Below, in pieces: positions 12,305 to 24,507 of a stretch of DNA of 64,000 bases. Under the pieces are notes generated by a model. The model saw nothing but the letters and a program-made list of their open reading frames with translations, ran no database searches and was not told the origin of the DNA. The stretch is taken from the NCBI RefSeq assembly GCF_040869045.1, contig NC_090322.1, forward strand, positions 181,907,477 to 181,971,476, written 5' to 3'. This DNA comes from Eurosta solidaginis (lineage: Eukaryota; Arthropoda; Insecta; Diptera; Tephritidae). Position 1 is the first letter of the stretch, and every line of letters begins with the position of its first letter. Position numbers and translations under genes: made by a program.

Positions 12305-12748
12305 CTCATAGAAATTAAACGGAGGATAACTCTTGCCAACAAGTGCTACTTTGGACTGAGTAGGCAATTGAAAAGTAAAGTCCACGCCCGATGAAAAAAA
12401 ATCACGCTCTACAAGTCCCTCATCATGCCTATCCTGATTTATGGCTCGGAATCATGGACGGTGTCCAGATGAAAACCAATAGGCTTCGCTGACTAGGTCA
12501 TGCTACTCGAATGAACGAAGACGCTCCGTTGCTCCGGCCAAGAGAGTATTTCAGTCGTCATCGCAGTATGGAAGCAGAGGAAGGGGCAGCCCTCAACTGA
12601 GTTAGGAGAGGCAGGTGAAGAAGACTTAACCTCTCTTGGGGTTCCCAACTGTCGTCAGCTATCGTGAAACGGGGATAGCTGGTGTGACTTTTTACGAAAC
12701 GACCATAAGCGCTTAGGCGGTTACACGCCAATTGATGACGATGATAGA
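12305..12748 (+). pseudogene. Non-LTR retrotransposon (LINE) 3' fragment
   Basis: Reading frames broken by stops encode the C-terminal part of a LINE reverse transcriptase polyprotein. First comes RRITLANKCYFGLSRQLKSK, then in another frame from 12401 TLYKSLIMPILIYGSESWT. Further on come RxGHATRMNED-like and GRPSTxxGEAGEEDLTSLGV-like segments and a GGYTPIDDDD end. This YK-LI-P-L-YGSE-W signature is typical of the post-RT region of RTE/CR1/Loa-type elements. The copy is 5'-truncated, frameshifted and dead, and it ends in a short GATGAT-type tail. It lies in a wupA intron and is not part of that gene. Confidence 0.8.
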
Positions 12749-12810
12749 AGCCCGTTAAATTATTATAATTTTTTTCTCAAAGATGCTTTCCTATTTTCCC
12801 ATATAAAAAT

Positions 12811-13219
12811 ATATGTGACCCGGTCTATGAAAAGGTGGCTTATGACTGAAAAAAAATGTTTCCACTTTTTTCTGGTTTCGATAGTTTTTGAGACGCTCTT
12901 TCACGAGATGAAAACTAGAAAGTCCTAACTTGCTTATAAGTGTACTAAAATGTAGAGAAAGAAGAGCACAAATGAAAGAAGTTGAAGCCTTTGGTTCCTT
13001 CGATGCCACTTTGGTGGCTGGTGAAGCTTCCTCAGATTTTTTTGATAGCATTTTTTTCGATGGCAATGGAGCCAAAATATCGTTCAGAAACTGGTTTGTG
13101 CTTTGCCTCTTGGGCATGACTGTTCATAATGCAAAAGAAAAACTACTAAGCAACTGAAGAAATGCATTGTTTTTCTTTTTGGAGCCAAAAGCCACCTTTT
13201 CATAGACCGGGTCACATAT
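12811..13219. mobile_element. MITE with perfect 31-bp terminal inverted repeats
   Basis: The ends at 12811-12841 and 13189-13219 are perfect inverted repeats starting ATATGTGACCCGGTCTATG. The element is 409 bp. The perfect ends suggest a fairly recent insertion. The target duplication may be TA or TAT, but the flanks are too palindromic to decide. A minus-strand open frame of 108 codons (12791-13117) covers most of it and begins MPKRQSTNQFLNDIL. It matches no family I recognise and may be an exon remnant of the parent transposon or chance. Confidence 0.8.
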
Positions 13220-14052
13220 GTTGTTCATGCTTTATATGGAGAAAATGCGAAAGGCGATTTTCAAACCAAGTGAACCTTCTTAGTTGAAATTTTGGCTGTC
13301 CTCATGCGTCCCAAAAATTCAGTATAAATATTTCTGAAGTTTTTCTTAAGTTTACTTCATTCCAGATGATAAAAAAAATGTCCCGGCGAATACATGCAAA
13401 AAATTCTAATGAGCTACAAAATTGTAAATGCGTTTTTTGATTAAAAATTAAATTTTCTAATTTTTTTTGCACTTAAAAAAAAAAACAAAATATGTTTAAA
13501 ACATGCCAATTCTGAGAGGGTGTTATATATGAAAAAAGTATATAAATTTTTAAAGACATTTTTGTTTTACTTTAACACGTTCGCCACTCATTGATTTTTT
13601 GCACTTTCAAAAAAACTCACGACCAAAAAAAATATGTCACATATAAGTGTCACGAGTTTTGGGAAGTACTTGTGTCACATATGGGAGTCACTACATAGTT
13701 TGATTTCTATCAATAAAACAGAAACTTATTTTTTTTTATTATAAATTAAAATATCAAAGTTTCTGAGAGGTGTGCATCAGACTAAAAATGTTTAACTCCT
13801 AAAGGTATACTATTTTCTTTTGTATGCAATTGTGCTAACAGTGGAACACAAGCATATACAATACTTTACACACACACATAACGAATGCGTATGTATGGCA
13901 ATTAAGACTTGGGTTACACTAAAGAGAAATAATACATATTGAAGTTTTAGATTCCTTGCAATTGGTATTGGAAATTCATGCCGTAGCAAGGATCCTAAAG
14001 AAATTTTTTTGGTGTATGTTTGTTTAATGGTGTGTTCAGTTTATACTTATTT

Positions 14053-14296
14053 TTAAGAATTCATGAGCTTAACACAGGCTTATAATAATTGAATTTCAAT
14101 TATTATGTTTTCTAAGAGAAACTGAAAAGAAAGAAACATTTACTGGCATATTGCGATGAAACCATTTCGAAAACCGCCAACGTAATCATCATCAGGCAAT
14201 TTTGTAATGTTATCAAAGGTTTCACCGCGATTCGAACCGTGAATCACATGGTGAAACTGGAGTTGAATCACCGGTGTTAAGCTCATGAATTCTTAA
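14053..14296. mobile_element. MITE with TTAA flanks
   Basis: The inverted ends GAATTCATGAGCTTAACAC (left) and its reverse complement (right) are each bordered by TTAA, the target of piggyBac-type transposases. The core is about 240 bp and non-coding. The TTAA could also belong to the repeat itself. Confidence 0.65.
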
Positions 14297-14999
14297 ATAT
14301 AAGATATTATTTGGTTTTGTGTTATTTATCTTTTTTCCACAGATTCTTAAATAAGCTATAAAGTAATCGTTGTCTATAAATATATTTTTTTTTTCATACT
14401 CGCTCTTTCTGATTTATCTCTATTGTTAACCCTCGTTTTTAATTGCATACATAAAACAACTTTCAACTTACAATGAAATGCATATAAGTCAGTAAAATAT
14501 GACATATAATAATTTTTTTGTGCTCCCACCCAATTACACTCAAAATATTTACAAACAAATAAAAAACACAAACATTTTTAATACAATCGTTATTATTAAA
14601 TTTTTATAGTTTTTAGACATTCAATGTAAAAAAAAAAATGTCTTCCAATATCAAATAATTTTTGGTGTTAATTATATGTTTCACAAACAAAAAAAATATT
14701 CTTTTATACAATATATCGTCGTTCAAACACAAATTGTGTGCCATACTGTGCAGTACCTCAGTTTGATTAGTACTTGTAATTCGAAAGAGTAGTCATGTGA
14801 AATATAAAAAATATTAAATAATCAAAAAGTAAAAAATATAGTAAAAAGTTCGAAGAGCTTAATTCGACGATGAGAAGCGATCTTTTTTTACATTTGCTGT
14901 TGTTTTTTTTTGATAACTAAGAGCATATTTTGGGGAGTAACATATACAACAATTTCAGCTAAGCAATTAGTCAGGTTTCGTTCAATCAAAGTGCTTATT

Positions 15000-15525
15000 A
15001 GGGTGGGTCGATTTGTTTGGACGAAAGTTAAGCGATATCGCGCCATCGATTTTTCGATAGGATTTGGGCTCAGGAAAAAAAATTCCACTACGCATACTCA
15101 AAAAAAAAAAAATAATTTTCGTGCCTACGAAATTTAATTTTTTTGACTTTTTTCAACTTTGACTTTTAAGGTTTTTTTCATGACCTACTAAAAAAATTTT
15201 CATATGTATACCCTGTTCGACCCAAAGATGTTAGCTAAAAACGTTGGCGATAAATTTTTTTTTTTTTTAACTGTTATCGACAACGTTTAGCGGACATTTT
15301 TTGGGTTGGAGAAGCTATACATGAAAATTTTAAAATCAAATGAAAATTTTTTAGTAGGTCATGAAAAAAACCTTAAAAATCAAAGTCGAAAAAAGTCAAA
15401 GAAATGAAATTTCGCAGGCTGGAAAATTATTTTTTTGGGTATGCGTAGTGGAACTTTTTTTCCTGAGCCCAAATCCTATCGAAAAATCGATGGCGCGATA
15501 TCGGTTAATAAATCGACCCAGTCTA
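15000..15525. mobile_element. Full-length foldback element, MULE-like
   Basis: The whole 526 bp is a palindrome centred near 15262. Both halves contain GATGGCGCGATATCG-type and CTGAGCCCAAATCCTATCG-type segments in inverse order, and the ends carry TGGGTCGATTT. It is flanked by the 9-bp direct repeat GTGCTTATT at 14991-14999 and 15526-15534. Very long inverted repeats plus 9-bp target duplications are the hallmark of Mutator-like and Drosophila FB-like foldback elements. There is no coding capacity. Confidence 0.85.
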
Positions 15526-18091
15526 GTGCTTATTGATATACATTTCTCATAAACATACAAAGTATTTATTTATTTCATGCATTATTTAATAGCCACTATT
15601 AATCAACAAATTAGTTATTAAAGTCTGAACGCTGTACAATTTAGTGAAATCGAACCCGATACAAAAAATTTCATATTATTTCAAAGTGTTGTTTTGGTTC
15701 TGATTGTTGACGGTATGAACATTTTTGCTTTTACTATAAATCCGGTAGCATGGTGAAATGAAAAAGAATTTTAAACAAAAATTTATCCAAACGTTGAAAA
15801 TTTCTTTCACTTCATCGTTTTACAGAACAAGATTTCTTCGCCTGGCGCTAGATTTAGAAAGCGTGTACCTATTTTGAAATGTAGAAACTATAAGAAACCT
15901 TAACGGCCGTTAATTATAAGGCAAAATTTAAAAATTTCGTTATCGCTTCTACGCGTCTCGATGCTTGCGTATCTTCCGCAGGTAGCCTAGCTTTTATTTA
16001 AGTAGAAAGGTTTTGTTTTTAAAATTTTTTATTTTTTTGTTTCTTTTGTTTCATTCTTCTGCCAAAATAAATATTGCTAAACTACATTATTCTTTTTATT
16101 ATTATTATTTTTTTTCAATCAAGATCGCTTTCTCATCGTCTTCAATAAATTTGAACAATATTCGTAATGATTATATTCGAAAACTTACGACAAAAAAAAT
16201 CGACATATAGATGTTATGTTGTTCAGACGCTTTCTTAACCACAACAAAAAAAAAAATATTTACTACTTTGATATTCGACTTCTTTCAAATAATCTTTCAC
16301 TATTGATGATCCTGGCAAAGAATCAACTATAACGATTCTTAACAAAAAGCGCGCTCCTTTCAGCTTACTTTTAGCGTTTTCTTTTCTCAAAAAATGTTCA
16401 TAACAAAGAGCTCACTAACTTTTTTCACAACATTCGGAATTTAAGATTTATATTAACAACAATTTTAACGATTTTTTTTTTGCAAGAGCCAATTTTTATC
16501 ATTAACTCACTTTTTGTTAAATATAATGATACTGCTATTCAGTAGTCAATTTTTGTCGAGATTCGTTAATGTATTATCAGTGCAACATTTTAATTTTGGT
16601 TACGGAATTACGTTTAAAGCCTTTTTTCCTACTTAACTAAAATTGTCATCTAGTTAGCGATAATTAAATTAAGTTAGTGAATAGCACACTCGGCAACGCA
16701 AGCGAAAAATCGTTAGTTAATATCTTGATAAATCACATCGTTAAGAGTAAATTAGTGAATAGTACAATCGTTATAAAAAGAAAAAAATTGTCAAAATCTC
16801 GACAAATTTAGGTTAGCAAGCCAAAATACAGTTAGTCAAAAGATTAGTAGAGAAATTCAATTCCTTTAACAATGTGAATTGTCGTAAATTTAACTTATGT
16901 TTCACTTGCCATAAGAACTGTGCAATTCAAGAGCTCAGTTTCGTTATCACTTATATGCTGACAATTTTACAGAGTTTTAACGGAAGAAAATGGGATTTAC
17001 AGCAAATTCCGTTCAAAATTTTTAGTATTATTCTATTATTCCCCGAAAATAGCTGATTAAAGATAGAAAAATATCAATAAAAAAAGTATGATAGAAAATC
17101 GAAATCATTATATTTATCGATTCGTTATGTAGCGATAGTGAATGTCGTTAAAAAACTTTCAAAATTCCAAAATAGACATTACTTATTTTTTAAGACATAA
17201 TAATTTGAAATTTTTTTACTTTTATTTTATTTACTCGCATTGTGAATTTGTTTAAAAAACTATAGATAAATTGTAAATATGTAATCAGATGGTAAAAATA
17301 TTTATTTATTAAATTTTTTTACTTGATTGTTTTTAATAATATAATTGCTTTTAAATAACTGATTTTCATTTAATTTTTTGATTAATTTTATTAATTATTT
17401 AATGCTAATTCTTAAAAAATACAAAATGAAATTTAATTTGATTAACAAATTAAAAAACGGTAAAAATTAAAAGCTGTAAAAAGTAATGGTTAGCAGTCTT
17501 AATGGAAATTTGGTAGCCCTGCTGCTTACTTTCCCTGGTATGGGCTGCCAATGCGTTTACTCGCTCTGGCTCTCACACTAAAATGCAATTCTCTAAGAAT
17601 GTTGCCCTATAAAATTTTAAATAATTTTCGAGCAAAGAAAATGCTAAAAATTGCATTATAGCAAAAAATCGCTCTTTCTCTCTCTCCGCCTTTTTCTCAA
17701 TATATTATTATATACTAAAATAATAAACCCAGCAAGCATAAGAAACTTCCTTCGTATAGCCGTATTCTGCTGTCAACTATCGTGCAAACTTTGTGATTAA
17801 TGCTGCGCCTATATAAATATTTCTTAACAAGTAATGCAAGTAACTAATTGTATGTAATTAAATATATATTTTTAAATCTATTTATATATTTAAATTAAAT
17901 CTATATTGTGTGTTATAAAAACTAATCATGCTTTCTATTTATAGCAAACTTCGCTTCAATGTTTTATTTACTTCTTATTAAATGTGTGTATTTTTTCATT
18001 AATAATTTTACTTATTTTTATTTTTCCCCATCCCCAAATAATTGGTGAACATTATATTGGATGACTTGATATATCTTACAATGTACTACAG

Positions 18092-18135
18092 ATCAACGAT
18101 CTCAATGCCCAAGTTAACGATCTGCGTGGCAAGTT
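18092..18135 (+). CDS. wupA: Troponin I constant exon (end of IT-arm helix)
   Basis: The 44-nt exon reads INDLNAQVNDLRGK plus two bases of the next codon. It begins after a TACAG acceptor and ends before GTAAGT. It lies between the alternative exon 6 and the inhibitory-region exon and corresponds to the vertebrate segment ending DLRGK. The split codon TT|C joins to the exon at 19142 and gives the GKFVKPALKKV inhibitory motif. Confidence 0.96.
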
Positions 18136-19141
18136 GTAAGTATTATGAAGAAAATTTATATTAAGCATCAATTACGCATATCTACTTAATATTACATAGA
18201 AAGGATGAAACATAATATAGACTGGCCAGCCGAAACATTTATACTTGGTTTACATTAGATCAAAATGACTGACATAAAAAACTGCCTCAAGCTGACCCGC
18301 TGGTCATTTGGGGTCAAAGGCGTTTCCATTATCTCATATCACTGACTCGAAGTCGATAAAGCAATGTGCGGTCACTTCCCGTTTTATTATTTCTCGTGGC
18401 ATTATTTATTGATGAGACGCCATTTGGCAAGCGAAAATAAATTGCCGATATGTCAGCAAATAAAATTTCGTTGTCAAATTTGCCATACCGTTAGGTAATT
18501 GTCGTTTTCACTTATTGGTCAATCTAACTGTCAATTTTTATTCAAAACGGAATTGACGTTGCACGACAAACCGATTTCATTAAAATGGTGAAGTTTTTGG
18601 TCAAATTTGAAAATTTGAAATTCAAGCCTTACTCTTCACTTCCACCTCTATTATCTAACCCTTTCTCCGCACTTTTCTTATCAACATTAAGATAATAATC
18701 GCAAAGTTTGCGACAAAAATATTTAAATCTCTTAGCTAGCTATCAACGATTGCTAAAACATTTTTAGACAGTATCAACGCAAGCTGTCGGAACACGGCAT
18801 CCTACCACTTCTGTGGTGCATATTTAACGATTTCATATAATGAGTTCTATCTTCGTAAATTTTACATATTTAAAAGGGTTTAGCTCACTGCGTGAGTCAT
18901 GGAATGAACTGAAAAAAATTGATTTATGGTTTTCGAAAATTGGCTTTAAAGCCGATCGATAAGTAGGTATTTTTGATATTTGCTATGGTGCACATTATAA
19001 GCTTATTAGGCGTTGACTCAGACCCCAACATTATTTCTATGATTTAGTGTTCCATTTAGAATTTTTCTATTTCCTTTGCATTACTTATTTACTTTCTTTT
19101 TATTAACATGTTTTTGTAATTTCTCAATTGTCAATTTTTAG
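18136..19141 (+). other. wupA: wupA intron, no feature seen
   Basis: This is a 1.0 kb intron with canonical GTAAGT donor and TTTTTAG acceptor. No repeat ends, hairpin or RNA gene were recognised. Confidence 0.6.
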
Positions 19142-19283
19142 CGTGAAACCTGCTTTGAAGAAGGTCTCGAAATACGAGAACAAATTCGCCAAACTGCAAA
19201 AGAAGGCCGCTGAATTCAACTTCCGTAATCAACTTAAGGTTGTGAAGAAAAAGGAATTCACATTGGAAGAAGAAGAGAAAGAG
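19142..19283 (+). CDS. wupA: Troponin I inhibitory and switch region exon
   Basis: The 142-nt exon completes F and continues VKPALKKVSKYENKFAKLQ, then KKAAEFNFRNQLKVVKKKEF and TLEEEEKE. The KPALKKV segment is the inhibitory peptide that binds actin-tropomyosin at rest and troponin C when calcium is high; it corresponds to the vertebrate KRPTLRRV motif. The following helix is the switch/mobile region. The exon ends in complete codon GAG before GTAAGT, so a phase-0 terminal exon must follow. The one at 22899 does. Confidence 0.97.
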
Positions 19284-21136
19284 GTAAGTTTGAAGTTTTG
19301 ATGAAATAACTATTGGGAAATTATTTAATGGGTTTTAAAGATTACCGAAAAGGTAGTTGATAAAGAGAATAGCTTAGAAGTCTGAGGTTAAAATAAAAGT
19401 CGGTTATAGTTATAATCTTATAGCAGGATATAAAGTTAAAACTTAATAAGCAATTTCTTCATAAAAAAATCGATACTATATATGTACTTTTGTATAGTTT
19501 TTGTTTTTTTATGAAAGTAGAAATAGTTCACGTCTTTGAATTAGGCTAAAATCGTTTATTTTTTGTTCGCTGTGTTGGAACATTTCAGCAATTATTAGTC
19601 TATTCACGCCACCATGATTATCAGTTTATCTGAATAAAAAGTATAAGCATATAAACAGTTAAGCTGATAAGCACACATTGGAATAAGCTCATACATTGGA
19701 ATAAAGTGCTTATGTTAAAGGTTAGTACCTAGTTTGTTAGCACCAAATAAATTATACCTGAAAAAGGCGAGGTATCAACAAAAACGCGTAGTGAAGAGAG
19801 GATCGTTTAATTTTTGGGTTTTCATCGATTCACAGCTCCAACCCAGCAAACAAAAAAGTTGTCATTACTAAGAAAAAAAACATTCACTAAAAATTTTTAC
19901 TTATATTAACTGCTGTTATTAACAAAAACAACTAATGCTTTCTTTTCAAACGCTAACACCAACACCACTGCGATGCTACAAATATAGAAAAAGATAAAAG
20001 AATCTTTACTAAAATCAACAGTTAAAAAGTGTAAGAAATATGTGTAAATTTTTTATTAAAAGCCATTTATGAAAAATTGATAAAAAGTAATTTACAACAG
20101 AGGTATTCAAACTTGGTTCGTTTAGTCGTTGGTTGATGGGTTTTATGTGTACTTCGTTTTTATAAATTTGTTATTCGAAAATTGTATAGACTGCCAACTG
20201 CCGACTAACAAATTAACGCGCAAGAATTGAACTCCGTTAATTTTTCCGTAAAAGGAAGACTATGTAAGGAATGTTCGATATAGAAATGTTTTCCTCAAAC
20301 CAACGAAAAAATTAATAAAAAAAAAAACAAATATTCTATAAATTAGAAAAAAAAAATATAAAGCGTTTTATATCTTAACAAATTTTACTTTTTATCAATT
20401 TATCTTCTTATATGGTATAGTTGTGTGTTGTTTAAAAAAAATAATAAATATATTCAGGGCATTCATCTATACGCACAAATCCTTCTCCTTACAAATTTAA
20501 AAAGTGTTTTAGCTTTACAAAGTTTACGAAGCATTTGAGCGTTTAAATGAAATGCTCTATTGTGATGTGTAAATTTGTGTTTTAAAAATTGCACATTCAT
20601 TTATACACATTTCAGCACTGAAGCACATTTAATGTTAAATTCACGCACACATAATCCTGGGGCCAAGTCGTATATGGACTTCTCCTGCATTTCTCAAAAT
20701 AACCGCTATGACCACAAAAAAGTTCTCATAACTTTGAAAAAGTTTCGATATTGGACCATTTTTTAACATACCCACTAAACACATTTTTTTTCTCGAAATT
20801 TTTGTATACTTACTTATGTTTTACTCAGCGGAATCAAATAGTTCAAATAAATTTTACAACAGAGCATCGATTTTGAGGTATAACATGGAAATGTTTCATT
20901 ATCTAGAAACATAAGCTCGCAATCGACCGAGATGTTATGAGTGAAAATCGGCTGGCATGGGAGCTTTGAGCATTAATTTTTCGAAAAACTTATAAGAAAC
21001 TTAAAAAAGTTGATCTGATATTTTTTCTTGGCATGGTCCCAAGAAATACCTTGGCAAAGTATTGCAATGAAATTGTGGATCACCTTGTAGAATGATAAAA
21101 AGCGTATCCTATTTTTATTAAAAAAAAATACATTAA

Positions 21137-21364
21137 TGGACGTTTTCACTATTCCTAGTTAAGTTAGATTTTACCAGGATGATAGCAATCTAGCAGAATT
21201 GCAAAAATCTATTGTGAATACACGAAAATTAGACAAACAGCTGACTTTTGTTTACACTTTCTGCTTGCACTTAACTGAGACGCCAAGCTTCAGTTAGCAT
21301 GAAGAAAAGGAACAGTTTCATAACTTATAGATAAGTGACTAACTGAAGATGGTGAAAACGGCTC
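21137..21364. mobile_element. Harbinger-type MITE, TAA target duplication
   Basis: The left end TGGACGTTTTCACTATTCC and the right end (reverse complement GAGCCGTTTTCACCATCTTC) form inverted repeats of about 35 bp with mismatches. TAA is present directly on both sides. TWA duplications are characteristic of PIF/Harbinger elements. Fragments with the same end are at 12088 and 32166. Confidence 0.7.
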
Positions 21365-21436
21365 TAAAAAATATTTGGTACCATGAAAAATGCAAAAGAA
21401 CATGTTTGTTGAACCCAGCCCCTTGCAACTTTACAC

Positions 21437-21986
21437 CAGGCATGCTTAACCAACGAACCGATATCATTTCGTTACGATAATTAACGTTAAGAACGTCAAA
21501 TTAACGAAATGATTTTGTTTCGTTTTCTGCCATATCAAAACGAAATCAAATCGTTTATGTTGATTGTTAATTTCAAACTATGCTGGCAAAGCTGATTGAT
21601 GGCGGAGCCATTAAGGGTGAAAGCATTAGCCAAGATGATTGCAACTTTTCTCATGAATTTTGACAGTACGAACATTTCTCAGAGTATTTTTGACATTACC
21701 ACCAACGAATTACACAAACAAATTACATGGAGTTTGTGTGTGTATGTCCGCTCGCTGTTACCACCTTACGGCTTCAGCATGGCTATAGCATTGCCAGCAC
21801 AATTCAAACATAAAGTATTACGTTTTTGTTAACGTTTTTAACGTTAACGAAAGCTTTTCGTTTCGGTTAAAAACGAGATACAATTTATCTTGATAATTTC
21901 TTTATCGATAATATTTCGAAGTGTTTCAACGGAAACGGTGGAAATTTTTTGATAAACGATTAGCTTAGCGTTAAGGTGCATCCCTG
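21437..21986. mobile_element. hAT-type MITE with 8-bp target duplication
   Basis: The ends CAGGCATGC and GCATCCCTG are imperfect inverted repeats. The 8-bp direct repeat CTTTACAC borders both sides (21429-21436 and 21987-21994). CAGG ends with 8-bp duplications are diagnostic of hAT elements. The 550-bp body contains a 78-codon open frame at 21596-21832 that resembles nothing I know. Confidence 0.88.
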
Positions 21987-22129
21987 CTTTACACACAGTC
22001 TTATGTATTTATGAATGTTAGCGTCTAGTATGTAGCAGCACTATATTTGTTAGACTTTATGTACCTATTTTAAAATTGTTACCTTTTTTTGTAAATACAT
22101 ACATCCGTAGTTACCTACATTTAAACATA

Positions 22130-22804
22130 CAGCAGGGGACAGAAAAATTACAGCCTCTATTTTTTTTTAGTTTCTTCGTTTTAATACTTCTTTTTTTATT
22201 TTTAATATTTTAAGAAAAAGTTTCTATGTATTTCGTAACTGAAATTATGCAAATCAAAACACGTTTTCGAAAAAAAATTTGTAAATTCGAAAAAAATTTA
22301 CGCAAATTTCAAATTTTTTATTTAGAGTTCTCTTAATTTTTTTGAGCATACACTTTTGTAGCCTAATAAATTTTAGTCAAACAGTACAAGTAATAGGTCT
22401 CTCAAAATTCGCATTGATTTTTTACATTTTTTTTTATCCGAAGGATGTTAGGTTTTCCTCCTTACAAGGTGCAAAACATTTTTATTTTATATGGAAGAAA
22501 ATCTAAAACACCCTTCCGCCAAAAAAAAAAAACAATCCTAAAACCAGCGAATTTTGAAAGACCAATTACTTGTACTTTGTTGTACTAAAATTGATTGCGC
22601 TACGCAGCATGCCTGAAGTAAAAACTCTTAAAGAAGAAGCTCCGGTTTTTCATAAAATTTTTTCAAATTATAGAATTTTTTCGAAAACGTTTCTGAGATT
22701 AGTTTGCATAGTTTTAGTTACAAATTTTATTGGCGTTTTATCTTAAAAATTTCGAAAATAAAAAATCAATGTTGATTGACTGCTATTTTTTCTGTTCGTT
22801 GCTG
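22130..22804. mobile_element. Foldback-like element, family shared with 36927
   Basis: The ends CAGCAGGGGACAGAAAAAT and (reverse complement) CAGCAACGAACAGAAAAAAT are inverted. Internally a second inverted repeat pairs 22384-22412 with 22547-22575 and extends further with mismatches. The element at 36927-37443 has the same ends and the same internal layout. The insertion lies just upstream of the last wupA exon and its branch-point region. Confidence 0.65.
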
Positions 22805-22898
22805 CACATATGCACATATATGTTTGATGTTTTTTACTTTGCACAAAATCAAATTATCCATGCAATATATCTTTTTATCCTCCTCTCTCTCTTAACAG

Positions 22899-22970
22899 AA
22901 AAAACCCGACTGGTCCAAGGGCAAACCCGGTGATGCCAAGGTAAAGGAGGAAGTTGAAGTCGATGCATAA
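22899..22970 (+). CDS. wupA: Troponin I last coding exon and stop
   Basis: The 72 nt encode KKPDWSKGKPGDAKVKEEVE then VDA and TAA. The acceptor has an excellent pyrimidine tract (TCCTCCTCTCTCTCTTAACAG). Joined to the previous exon it gives EEEKE-KKPDWSKG, agreeing with my recollection of the insect troponin I C-terminus, where Drosophila ends AEA instead of VDA. The coding sequence of wupA ends here. Confidence 0.97.
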   Translation, partial: KKPDWSKGKPGDAKVKEEVEVDA

Positions 22971-23860
22971 ATTCGTTCCCAACCTGTGTGTGACTCCCGC
23001 CCTAATATTAAATTAAATTTTATTTAAAAACAATTTTTATTTTCTTAATTCAAACAACATCTGAATTATAAATACACTTCATTATTTACAAATATATGTA
23101 TATTTTTTAAAAATTAATTATAATTTAATAGAAAAAATGCATTCATTACATTTTTTAAAACTGCTAGAGCAAAAAATATATTGAATTCAATATATTTTGC
23201 ATTTTGAGAAAAAAAAACAGCAGCACTCTTAAGAAATAACATTTTTTATTGTTATGTAAAAACTAAAAAAAAAAAAACAAATACATTTAAAACAAAAACA
23301 CAAACTTTAAACACAACAGTTTTTTGATTTTTGTTAGCACGGTTTATTGCAATTTTATTTTTTTTTTGTATATATATATATATATGTATGTTTTTTTCTT
23401 AACACTTTAATGACTTGAATGAACTTTATAAACTTCATAAAGGAAATTTAAGAAATATTTTTTTTTTCAAGTTTTGCAAAATATTTATTACTTTAGTTTT
23501 ATTTTAGTTTGGAGATATTTTTCATCTCATTGCATTTTCCTTAAGGGGATTCTCTTTTCTTCCCATGAAAAAAAAATTACTCAGTTAGAATATCCTCTCC
23601 AGAGCTAAAATCCATTAATTCTAAGAACTTTTCAAATATCAATTTGAAACATTCCCTTCCACTGAGAAACATATTTACATCAAATTTATTTATTAACTAT
23701 TGTTTTTCATCCTCAATAGAATAGTTACATCCCATTGTCTTATGGTATTTCCACCTTTTTTTCTTTCCTTAATTGGAGTTTGTTAACCTGCCTGATTTTT
23801 TAAATACCTACACTCTAAAAACATGAAATATTTAATTAAAGAACAACCACTTTAATAAAA
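22971..23860 (+). other. wupA: wupA 3' UTR, extent uncertain
   Basis: This very AT-rich sequence follows the stop. The first clear AATAAA I see is at 23854-23859; an AATACA-type variant lies near 23073. Either could set the transcript end. No structured element was recognised. Confidence 0.4.
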
Positions 23861-23956
23861 AATATGTTTTCCGACTATTTTTAGCTTTTTTTTTTGTAAT
23901 TTTTTTTATTATTGCCTCATTTCATCTAAAAATAACAAATATTTTATATTATACAA

Positions 23957-24505
23957 TAGACCCGGCAGACGTTGTTCTGGCCCAACTTTGGTCTGTTTGC
24001 ATAAGTTTTTACATCTTACTCTTCCTCCCCCTCTCTTCCCCTATTCCTACTCCTTTTATTCACTCCTCCGTCTGCTTTCCTCTTTCTATGCGTCTCTTTT
24101 CCCTCACTCCTTTTCTGGTATATCTATTTATATCTCTTTATCTTCATGTAACTCTTTCTCAGTCTCGTTCTTCTTCCCTCTTTTCTCTTCTTTTTAGTTC
24201 TTATTCTTCTCCATCCTTTATTCCAAGTCCAAGTTCCAGTTACTGTCTCAGCCCAAGACCTGGTCCCAGTCAAATCCGCAGTCCCAGTGCGAGTCGGTCT
24301 CTGGTTCGTTTACCGAAAAAAGTGTCGTTAATACTAATCTAGGCAAAGGGCTACCTATATACTAAATTTCAAATCGAACTGTGAATAGAATTTGTTCGAA
24401 TAGAGCGACCCTTGGTCCACTTCACTGGAAAAAGCTGCAAATTTTAATAAAATCGGGGGAGTGGTTTCGGAGTCCATAAGCTTCATAAAACCTCCTGACT
24501 GATTA
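23957..24505 (-). mobile_element. Helitron-related fragment, 3' part
   Basis: Read on the minus strand this copy ends in CAGAACAACGTCTGCCGGGT, as does the complete element at 26621-28006. It also shares that element's GA-rich tract (here CT-rich) and the GGACTG/GGTCCC microsatellite zone. Its exact CTAG terminus is lost and its 5' portion is replaced by other sequence. Confidence 0.75.
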
Positions 24506-24507
24506 TC

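Larger units (their letters stand above)
5414..18091 (+). other. wupA: wupA large intron with mobile-element debris
   Basis: This 12.7 kb intron separates the exon 6 cluster from the constant exons. It holds copies of a 29-bp foldback family (7926, 9838), a CACTG-ended element containing a SINE (10452), a LINE 3' fragment (12305), three short inverted-repeat elements (12811, 14053, 15000) and a 28-nt poly-A run near 5650. No fourth exon 6-like sequence was found by eye. The stretches 5414-7900, 8600-9800 and 15600-18090 show no recognisable feature beyond simple AT-rich sequence. Confidence 0.6.
19284..22898 (+). other. wupA: wupA last intron with three MITEs
   Basis: This 3.6 kb intron holds inverted-repeat elements at 21137, 21437 and 22130, the last ending only 94 bp before the exon. 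The part 19284-21130 shows nothing recognisable. Confidence 0.6.

Noticed and set aside
16874..17056. Frame with GRKWDLQQ resembling the troponin exon 6 QKWDLEYE
   Set aside because: Similarity is limited to about six residues, spacing from the start does not match, and there is no acceptor/donor pair giving 101 nt.
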